9,299 bases of DNA, taken from assembly GCA_964478455.1 (NCBI GenBank), contig CAYZJD010000171.1, forward strand, positions 1 through 9,299, in the 5' to 3' direction. Below the pieces are notes generated by a model. It searched no databases. It had not been told where the DNA came from and saw only the letters and a program-made list of their open reading frames with translations. Positions 1 through 4,081 of this stretch are shown here, piece after piece. Made by a program: the position numbers and the translations under genes. Numbering within the stretch: position 1 is the first letter of the stretch; each line of letters starts with the position of its first letter. Source of the stretch: CAYZJD01 sp964478455 (lineage in GTDB: Bacteria; Acidobacteriota; Terriglobia; Bryobacterales; Bryobacteraceae).

Positions 1-11
1 CCCCGCCATGG

Positions 12-17
12 TAGAAT
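12..17 (+). promoter_or_regulatory. Putative -10 box of the cupin gene (leaderless-type spacing)
   Basis: TAGAAT lies 9 nt upstream of the ATG at 27, so transcription starting 7-9 nt after the box would begin at or next to the start codon. No Shine-Dalgarno sequence lies in between. The matching -35 region would be outside the window and cannot be checked. Confidence 0.35.
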
Positions 18-26
18 ACCCGCGCT

Positions 27-374
27 ATGCAGCTCTATCGCTGGGACACCGTTGTGCGCGAGCGAATGAACGCCTCTCTCGACCGCCAGGTCATTCATGG
101 CGAGAAGATGACCGTCGCCAGGATCTACCTCCGCCAGGGCGGCATTGTGCCCCTGCACCACCACGTCAACGAGCAGCTCTCCATCATCGAGTCCGGCAAA
201 GTCCGGTTCGTCGTGGACGGCAAGGAAGTCCTCCTCTTGCCCGGAGACATGCTGATGATCCCCTCCAGCGCCCCTCACATGGTCGAGGCGCTCGAAGACT
301 CCGTGGCGATCGACATCAACTCGCCCGTCCGCGAGGACTGGCTTCGCGGCGACGACGCCTACTTGCGCCGGTAG
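27..374 (+). CDS. Small single-domain cupin protein
   Basis: A 115-residue protein made almost entirely of one cupin barrel. Motif 1 is seen as G39 followed by H44-H45-H46 and E49, the HxHxxEQ form that normally binds a metal ion. Motif 2 is the PGDMLMIP stretch followed by H84. The 3-His/1-Glu set therefore looks complete. Such small cytoplasmic cupins act as sugar-binding, isomerase, dioxygenase-like or sensory domains, and the substrate cannot be read from the sequence. The ATG at 27 fits the usual short N-terminal strand before the barrel; an upstream in-frame start is not available in the window. The last 16 bases overlap the convergent VCBS-protein gene, so the two transcripts are antisense to each other at their 3' ends. 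No partner enzyme is adjacent, so the cellular role is unknown. Confidence 0.88.
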   Translation: MQLYRWDTVVRERMNASLDRQVIHGEKMTVARIYLRQGGIVPLHHHVNEQLSIIESGKVRFVVDGKEVLLLPGDMLMIPSSAPHMVEALEDSVAIDINSPVREDWLRGDDAYLRR

Positions 375-1462
375 CTCCGGTTCTCCCACCACTCGACCAA
401 GCGCGGACCCACGGCGAGCACGTCCGGCGCGCCCTCTTCGTTCACATCCTCGATCCAAAGCGAGTGAACGCGGTTCCCCTCGGCGATCTTCTGCGGCGTG
501 AATCGCCCGCCGCCCTCGTTGCGGAACACGAGCAGCCGCGGCGAGCGGCCGCCGTTCTCGCCCACAACGATGTCGGTTCTGCCGTCGCCATTCAGGTCGG
601 CGGTCGCCAGCCCGCGCGGGAAGCGCAAGCCCGGCCGGATCTCCAGCCGGTGCTCCACCCAAAGCTGCGTCGGATCGGCGGGCTTCTCGAACCACGCCAG
701 CCTCGCCCGCTCCATCTCTCCCTGCGCGACTACCAGTTCGGGCGCCGCGTTCCCTGCCAGCTCGGCGAGCGCCAGCCGCAGTGTCGCCGAGGCCGGCGTT
801 TCGTTGTAGGTGTTAATTGCGAACAAACGCCAGGATTCCTCGAAGCTCGCCGGGCTCCGGATCCAGTAGTTGCCGCAAAAGATGTCCGTTCGCCCGTCTC
901 CGTCCACGTCCGCCGGCAGCAGGCCGGCCTGCCGTGACGGCGTGTAGAACGAGTAAATCTCGCGATAGGGCCAGCGCTCCCTCGGGTCTGCGGGGATTCC
1001 ATAGAAGCGAACCTGCCCGTAGCGGTGAACCACCAGGATCCCGCGTCGGCCGAACAGTTCGGCGGGCTTGATCTCTGGCGTCTCGACGTCTTTGTCGATC
1101 ACGTGCGGAGTCCATTGGAAAGACCGCAGCCACACGAGCCGCCCCAGCCCGCGCCCTTCCTGCAACATAACATCGGTGCGGCCGTCGCGATCCACGTCCA
1201 GAAGGCAGCCGGCTTCCCCGAAGACACCGTCCCGCAGCGGGCCGCCATGGCCGTCGCGCACGCGCCAAACCGCGAGTCCATCGCCCCACGTGAACAGGTT
1301 GTTGCCATCCCACTCCGCGCCCAGGATCAACCGCCTGCTGTGTTCGACAATCGCATGCCGTTCCATCCGCACGGGTTGTGCCGCGGTCACCACGACGGCC
1401 CATAGCAGCCACACGAACAAGTGGCGCGGCCGCCCTGGCTTGCGTTGTAATGTTTCGAACAT
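359..1462 (-). CDS. Secreted VCBS/FG-GAP repeat protein
   Basis: A 367-residue protein with a signal peptide: basic n-region (R7, K8, R11, R13), hydrophobic core at about 15-28, and likely cleavage near the AAQP around 28. The rest is a beta-propeller-type repeat array. Calcium-loop motifs of the DxDxDGxxD type occur at 89-97 (DVDRDGRTD), 185-193 (DVDGDGRTD) and 289-297 (DLNGDGRTD), with a degenerate fourth at 339-347 (DVNEEGAPD). A further weak repeat lies around 234-248. These repeats are shared by integrin alpha chains and many bacterial secreted proteins, where they support binding or structure; no catalytic domain is seen. The ATG at 1462 is the only start that keeps the signal-peptide n-region, and it shares the CATG at 1460-1463 with the divergent nitrilase gene. 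The 3' end overlaps the cupin gene by 16 bp. Confidence 0.85.
   Translation of the reverse strand: MFETLQRKPGRPRHLFVWLLWAVVVTAAQPVRMERHAIVEHSRRLILGAEWDGNNLFTWGDGLAVWRVRDGHGGPLRDGVFGEAGCLLDVDRDGRTDVMLQEGRGLGRLVWLRSFQWTPHVIDKDVETPEIKPAELFGRRGILVVHRYGQVRFYGIPADPRERWPYREIYSFYTPSRQAGLLPADVDGDGRTDIFCGNYWIRSPASFEESWRLFAINTYNETPASATLRLALAELAGNAAPELVVAQGEMERARLAWFEKPADPTQLWVEHRLEIRPGLRFPRGLATADLNGDGRTDIVVGENGGRSPRLLVFRNEGGGRFTPQKIAEGNRVHSLWIEDVNEEGAPDVLAVGPRLVEWWENRSYRRK
1448..1453 (+). promoter_or_regulatory. Putative -10 box of the nitrilase gene (leaderless-type spacing)
   Basis: TAATGT ends 7 nt before the nitrilase ATG at 1461, the distance expected if transcription starts on the start codon itself. 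It lies inside the N-terminal coding region of the opposite-strand VCBS gene. No clear -35 hexamer is seen at 17 bp, so this is a weak call. Confidence 0.25.
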
Positions 1463-2423
1463 GCGCGAGATCAGAATCGGTGCTGCTCAGTTTGAGCCGC
1501 GCGACGCCGACAAGGACTACAACCTCTCTGTTATCGATAGACTATCTCACCAGGCTGTCGCGGAAGGCGCGGAACTCGTCTGCTTTCACGAATGCTCCAT
1601 CTCCGGATACACGTTCCTGGAAACGCTCTCGCGGGAAGAAATCGCCGCTCTTGCCGAGCCGGTTCCGGACGGCGCGAGCACCCGGCGGCTCATGGAACTT
1701 TCACGGGCGCTCGGGGCGTGCCTCGCCGCCGGGCTGGTGGAGCGCGACGGCGGCGACTTCTTCAACTGCTACGTCGTGGTCTCCCCCGACGGCTTCGTCG
1801 CCAAACACCGCAAGATCCACGATTTCATCAGCGAGCACATCACCAACGGCGACCGCTTCACCGTCTTCGACCTCCTCGGCTCGAAGTTCGGCATCCTCAC
1901 CTGTTACGACAACAACCTTGTGGAGAACCCCCGCATCACCGCCATGATGGGCGCCGAGATCATCCTCGCCCCGCACGTCACCGGCTGCCTCCCGTCGCCG
2001 ATGCCCGGCCGCGGCGTCGTGGAGCCGGAAATCTGGCACAACCGCGACCGCGACCCGGTCCGCTGCCGCCAGGAGTTCGACGGCCCTAAGGGCCGCGGCT
2101 GGATCATGCGTTGGCTGCCGTCGCGCGCGTATGAGAACGGCGTCTTCTACGTTTACCCGAACCCCATCGGTGTCGAGAGCGGCACCATCAAGCCCGGCGG
2201 TTCGATGATCCTGGACTGCTTCGGCGAAGTGCTCGCCGAGTGCCGCCGCCTCGGCGATGAGGTCGTCGTGGCGACCCTCGACCCCGCGAAGCTCGAACTC
2301 GCCCCTGGGCAGCGCTACATCAAAGCGCGGCGCCCCGATCTGTACGGCATCATGGTCGAGCCCAACCCGCACCTCGGCCCCGGCGCCCGCCCCGACGTCT
2401 GGTGGAAAAAACACCGCAGGTAG
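1461..2423 (+). CDS. Carbon-nitrogen hydrolase (nitrilase superfamily)
   Basis: A 320-residue cytoplasmic enzyme expected to hydrolyse a non-peptide C-N bond (amide, nitrile or carbamoyl) through a Glu-Lys-Cys triad. The triad is visible: E44 in the GAELVCFHE segment, K118 in KHRKIHDF, and C148 in FGILTCYDNN. The downstream GWIMRWLPSRAYENG segment and the PGGSMILDCFGEVL segment match the conserved core after the cysteine. An insertion at about 170-210, rich in Pro, Arg and Asp, separates the nucleophile strand from that core; I recall similar inserts in Planctomycetes/Acidobacteria members, but the substrate is unknown. The ATG at 1461 starts the first beta strand (MREIRIGAAQFEP). The frame is open further upstream, but that stretch is antisense to the VCBS gene and shows no family similarity. 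A degenerate copy of its tail lies 160 bp downstream. Confidence 0.92.
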   Translation: MREIRIGAAQFEPRDADKDYNLSVIDRLSHQAVAEGAELVCFHECSISGYTFLETLSREEIAALAEPVPDGASTRRLMELSRALGACLAAGLVERDGGDFFNCYVVVSPDGFVAKHRKIHDFISEHITNGDRFTVFDLLGSKFGILTCYDNNLVENPRITAMMGAEIILAPHVTGCLPSPMPGRGVVEPEIWHNRDRDPVRCRQEFDGPKGRGWIMRWLPSRAYENGVFYVYPNPIGVESGTIKPGGSMILDCFGEVLAECRRLGDEVVVATLDPAKLELAPGQRYIKARRPDLYGIMVEPNPHLGPGARPDVWWKKHRR

Positions 2424-2426
2424 TAG

Positions 2427-2446
2427 GGCAGACGCTTCCGTCTGCC
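2427..2446. repeat. REP-like perfect hairpin after the nitrilase gene
   Basis: Two 8-nt arms, GGCAGACG at 2427-2434 and CGTCTGCC at 2439-2446, pair perfectly around a CTTC loop, 4 bp after the nitrilase stop codon. The nearest T run (TTTTT, 2454-2458) starts 7 nt past the stem, so it is not a textbook intrinsic terminator. The GC-rich design and 3'-end location resemble the dispersed palindromes of Acidobacteriota genomes. It may still slow transcription or protect the mRNA end. Confidence 0.5.
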
Positions 2447-2562
2447 AGTGGAGTTTTTGGGCTGTACCGGCCGGGTGGGGCAGGCCTCAGATGGCAGATC
2501 TGTACGGCATCCTCGTCGAGCCGAAGCCGCTAAAATGGTTTGCTTCTTGCGCTCTCCCGAGT
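2447..2562. other. Non-coding interval between nitrilase and cassette-like region
   Basis: About 115 bp with no convincing gene. The only recognisable content is the nitrilase-tail copy at 2497-2528. A GC-rich stretch at 2468-2490 may be a decayed palindromic repeat. Confidence 0.4.
2497..2528 (+). pseudogene. Relic copy of the nitrilase C-terminal tail
   Basis: This 32-bp stretch matches the nitrilase coding sequence at 2337-2368 at 28 of 32 positions, offset by 160 bp. Read in the corresponding frame it gives DLYGILVEPKP against DLYGIMVEPNP in the intact gene. Two of the changed codons alter residues conservatively (M to L, N to K) and one is silent. That pattern suggests descent from a diverged paralogue rather than a fresh local copy. 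Neither flank continues the similarity, so only the tail survives. With such a short match, chance or a small local duplication cannot be excluded. Confidence 0.4.
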
Positions 2563-2624
2563 GCCCAACTCAGGCGTTCAACCGCCGGCCCGAAACGACA
2601 GCCGGCTCGAACGCCCGGCTAGCC
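2563..2624 (-). repeat. attC-like integron recombination site 1
   Basis: On the minus strand the element begins with GGCTAGC and ends with GTTGGGC, which fits the attC core GTTRRRY. Between them lie imperfect inverted repeats: GGCGTTC (2573-2579) pairs with GAACGCC (2609-2615), and GCCGGC (2584-2589) pairs with GCCGGC (2601-2606), around an 11-nt loop. The unequal inner bulge (4 versus 2 nt) recalls the extrahelical bases of real attC sites. The 62-bp length is within the attC range. The coding sequence of ORF B ends inside it, one base before the GTTGGGC. The R'' heptamer is degenerate, and the call needs a covariance-model check. Confidence 0.55.
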
Positions 2625-2875
2625 CGGCGGGGATGAATGCCGGAACGGGTGCTCAGAACCTTGGCCAGGGCCTCGGGCACCTCCAACATGAAGAAACGGT
2701 CCGCCGAATACCCGTAGTCCTCTCCACTCTCGTCAATCACACGAATGTAGCCATGTTTGGCTGCTTCCGCGTCTGGAATTACTCGGTACAGCTTGTGGAC
2801 GTCGAGGGACGCAGGGTATCCCCTGTTGTCTGTACAAACTCCGAACCGCGTCGGTTGCATGGTTCTGCTTCTCAT
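2570..2875 (-). CDS. ORF B: small conserved hypothetical protein
   Basis: A 101-residue soluble protein whose residues 13-73 resemble a family of short bacterial hypotheticals that I remember only by pattern: a CxDNxGYxASL start, a K-x-YRV-x-PD segment, AAKHGxIRVIDESGEDYxY, then an amphipathic end. No function is known to me. Residues 85-101 are encoded by attC-like site 1 and are probably not part of the fold. The start could be the ATG at 2875, which is 3 nt after the stop of the upstream brnT-like fragment, or the ATG at 2860. A TAGATT just upstream of 2875 could serve as a -10 box. Its place directly behind a BrnT-like reading frame is where an antitoxin would sit, but the sequence is not BrnA-like, so this is only a positional hint. 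Confidence 0.7.
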   Translation of the reverse strand: MRSRTMQPTRFGVCTDNRGYPASLDVHKLYRVIPDAEAAKHGYIRVIDESGEDYGYSADRFFMLEVPEALAKVLSTRSGIHPRRASRAFEPAVVSGRRLNA

Positions 2876-2878
2876 GTG

Positions 2879-3031
2879 TCAATCTAGGAACGGAAGCTTC
2901 AGTTTCAATTCATACAGCCTCTGTTCGTTCCGGCTCATGTCCCGCGCCGAGATCACCCGAACCAGCGTTCCCCTCACCGTGAACACCACGCTGAGCAACC
3001 GCCCTCCGTTCGTGGAAGTATATACCCAACG
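2879..3031 (-). pseudogene. 5'-truncated brnT-like toxin fragment (copy 2)
   Basis: The minus-strand frame ending in TGA at 2879-2881 encodes the C-terminal half of a BrnT/DUF497-type RNase toxin. The recognisable parts are GGRLLSVVFTVRG, VRVISARDMSRNE and RLYEL. A full BrnT is about 85-95 residues; only about 50 are present here, and the N-terminal half, with its usual F-E-W/D-x-x-K start, is missing. Similarity stops about 30 bp from the outer end of attC-like site 2. The open frame upstream has no ATG. It is therefore best read as a broken toxin gene cut off at the cassette boundary. ORF B begins 3 nt downstream, so the two were probably once co-translated. Confidence 0.6.
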
Positions 3032-3060
3032 AGGGCCCCACCCTCCCCCAGTCGCTTGAT

Positions 3061-3126
3061 GTCTAACGACCTCGCGCTCACCGGCACGCCGTCTTTTGAC
3101 GCACGCGGCGCAACGCCTTGCTAGCC
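3061..3126 (-). repeat. attC-like integron recombination site 2
   Basis: On the minus strand the element begins with GGCTAGC and ends with GTTAGAC, a good match to the attC core GTTRRRY. Its first 16 bases match site 1 at 13 of 16 positions, and its length (66 bp) is nearly the same. Secondary structure is weaker than in site 1: GTC-TTTT-GAC forms the apical hairpin, and GCGC (3074-3077) can pair with GCGC (3108-3111). ORF A runs into it and stops within it. Site-to-site distance is 498 bp, a normal cassette length. No integrase gene is in the window. Confidence 0.5.
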
Positions 3127-3341
3127 GGCCGCACGGCTTTGCTGACGCTCAGGACCGCCCGCAACGCTTGATTCACGGCAGCATCCGTCGGGAAGGCCTC
3201 AGCCACTTCAGGGTCCAGGCGCACGAGATTTGTCCCGGCACAGTACTTCTTGACGTACTTACCCCGCACGCCTCCCTTCATCGAGCCAAAATCGTACTCC
3301 GGATGCATATCATCTATCGGTTTACGGGTAGCCTTCTTCAT
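3078..3341 (-). CDS. ORF A: small putative antitoxin in BrnA position
   Basis: An 87-residue protein. Residues 15-64 carry a pattern I recognise from many short hypotheticals: PEYDF, GGVRGKYxKxY, a GTNLVxLDPEVAEAFPT core, then AVNxALRAVL. The xYDFxxxxRG start resembles the N-terminus of BrnA-type antitoxins, and the LDPEVAEAFPTDAAVNQALRA part could form a ribbon-helix-helix-like DNA-binding unit; this is an inference. The chosen ATG at 3341 lies inside the 3' end of a brnT-like fragment, overlapping it by 20 bp, the arrangement of a translationally coupled toxin-antitoxin pair. An earlier in-frame start at 3377 would overlap the toxin fragment more and adds no family sequence. Residues from about 73 on are encoded by attC-like site 2. 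Since its toxin is truncated, ORF A may be an orphan antitoxin. Confidence 0.72.
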   Translation of the reverse strand: MKKATRKPIDDMHPEYDFGSMKGGVRGKYVKKYCAGTNLVRLDPEVAEAFPTDAAVNQALRAVLSVSKAVRPASKALRRVRQKTACR

Positions 3342-3480
3342 AGAACCATTGTCTGTGACGCGTTGCCCGCCTGTCACTGATGATCCGCACCGTGTCCTTG
3401 TGCTCCGTGTGCGCCACCACCAGAATCCTCCCGCGGGTGGACACTGAATCCCCCGTGCGAAAATACGTAAACCTCTGCCG
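3322..3480 (-). pseudogene. 5'-truncated brnT-like toxin fragment (copy 1)
   Basis: The minus-strand frame ending in TAA at 3322-3324 encodes the C-terminal half of a BrnT/DUF497-type toxin: RFTYFRTGDS, then GRILVVAHTEH, VRIISDRRATRHRQ and FYEEGYP. The conserved order (R-hydrophobic-V-HTE, RIIS-x-RRAT, YEEG) is the standard BrnT ending. Only about 50 of the usual 85-95 residues are present. The frame is closed by a TGA at 3529-3531 and holds no ATG or TTG, so a normal start is missing. The lost N-terminal half would have lain where the DUF1801 gene now begins, suggesting a rearrangement near 3480-3530. Its 3' end overlaps ORF A by 20 bp. Confidence 0.62.
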
Positions 3481-3533
3481 CCAGTTCAGCGCCCATGGGG
3501 CGCGGAATCCGAAGCCGGAGCGCTGGCATCACG

Positions 3534-3950
3534 ATGGCAAAGACCAACTTCAAATCCGTGGACGATTACATCGCCTCGCAGCCCGAGGCTGTGCAGGACG
3601 TACTCGAGCGCGTGCGGAGCGCCATCCGTAAGGCCGTGCCCGGCGCCGAGGAGATGATCTCGTACAATATGCCCACGTACAAACTGCACGGTCGTCCCGT
3701 GCTCTATTTCGCCGGGTGGAAACAGCACTACTCGCTCTACCCCGCCACCGGTCACGTCAAGGCGGCGTTCAAGGACGAGCTTGCGCCGTACGAGCTGAGC
3801 AAGGGCACCATCCGCTTCCCGCTCTCCGCGCCCGTCCCCGTGAAATTGATCGCACGCATCGCGAAGTCCCGCGCGAAGGAAGTCGCCGAGCGCGACAAGG
3901 CGAAGGCACGATCCTACGCTCGGCCCGTCCCAGCCAGAACTCGCAACTGA
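3534..3950 (+). CDS. DUF1801 / YdhG-like frataxin-fold protein
   Basis: A 138-residue cytoplasmic protein covering the whole DUF1801 domain: an N-terminal helix pair (FKSVDDYIASQPEAVQDVLERVRSA as the landmark, residues 6-30), the GAEEMISYNMPTY turn, then strands with HGRPVLYFAGWKQHYSLYP and a closing KGTIRFPLSAPVPVKLI. The family includes the B. subtilis YdhG/Fra frataxin-like iron chaperone, but most members have no tested function. The basic C-terminal tail (about 115-138) is likely disordered. I chose the ATG at 3534 because the family motif starts within a few residues; the ATG at 3495 adds 13 residues with no family match. A GGAG at 3517-3520 is too far away to be a good ribosome site. 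The stop TGA is the first part of a dispersed hairpin repeat. Confidence 0.88.
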   Translation: MAKTNFKSVDDYIASQPEAVQDVLERVRSAIRKAVPGAEEMISYNMPTYKLHGRPVLYFAGWKQHYSLYPATGHVKAAFKDELAPYELSKGTIRFPLSAPVPVKLIARIAKSRAKEVAERDKAKARSYARPVPARTRN

Positions 3951-3979
3951 GGCGGCGCGTGCCACCCGCCCATTGTTTC
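3948..3979 (+). repeat. Dispersed GC-rich hairpin repeat, copy A
   Basis: This 32-bp unit begins with the stop codon of the DUF1801 gene (TGAGGCGG), continues CGCGTGCCA, and ends CCCGCCCATTGTTTC. GGCGG and CCGCC form a 5-bp stem. It matches copy B at 6326-6359 except for one base missing from each side of the stem. It lies between convergent genes and could act as a bidirectional terminator or REP-like element. Confidence 0.65.
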
Positions 3980-4081
3980 CTCGTACGCAGTGATCCCGGA
4001 GTAACGCTGACCGCCGTGATGGTTCAATACCCACCTTTGGTGAGATTCATGCGGGAGTTGATACGTTTGGCACGTGCCGCT

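Noticed and set aside
8..937. Long plus-strand open frame across the cupin and VCBS genes
   Set aside because: Arg/Pro/Ala-rich shadow of high-GC coding sequence; the cupin and VCBS frames carry clear family motifs and this one none.
1701..2414. Minus-strand open frame of 237 codons opposite the nitrilase
   Set aside because: Antisense shadow: Val/Ala/Glu/Asp-rich with no domain pattern, while the plus strand has a complete Glu-Lys-Cys triad.
2427..2458. Hairpin plus T run as an intrinsic terminator for the nitrilase gene
   Set aside because: The stem is perfect, but the T run starts 7 nt past it and is only five T long; kept as a REP-like hairpin instead.
3486..3530. Third attC-like site upstream of the first brnT fragment
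   Set aside because: No RYYYAAC/GTTRRRY heptamer or inverted repeat of the right spacing was found there.
3486..4034. Minus-strand open frame opposite the DUF1801 gene
   Set aside because: Composition typical of antisense high-GC DNA; the plus-strand product matches DUF1801 over its full length.
4069..4078. Perfect palindrome GGCACGTGCC between convergent genes
   Set aside because: Ten-base palindromes are expected by chance at this GC content; no second copy or nearby promoter supports an operator.
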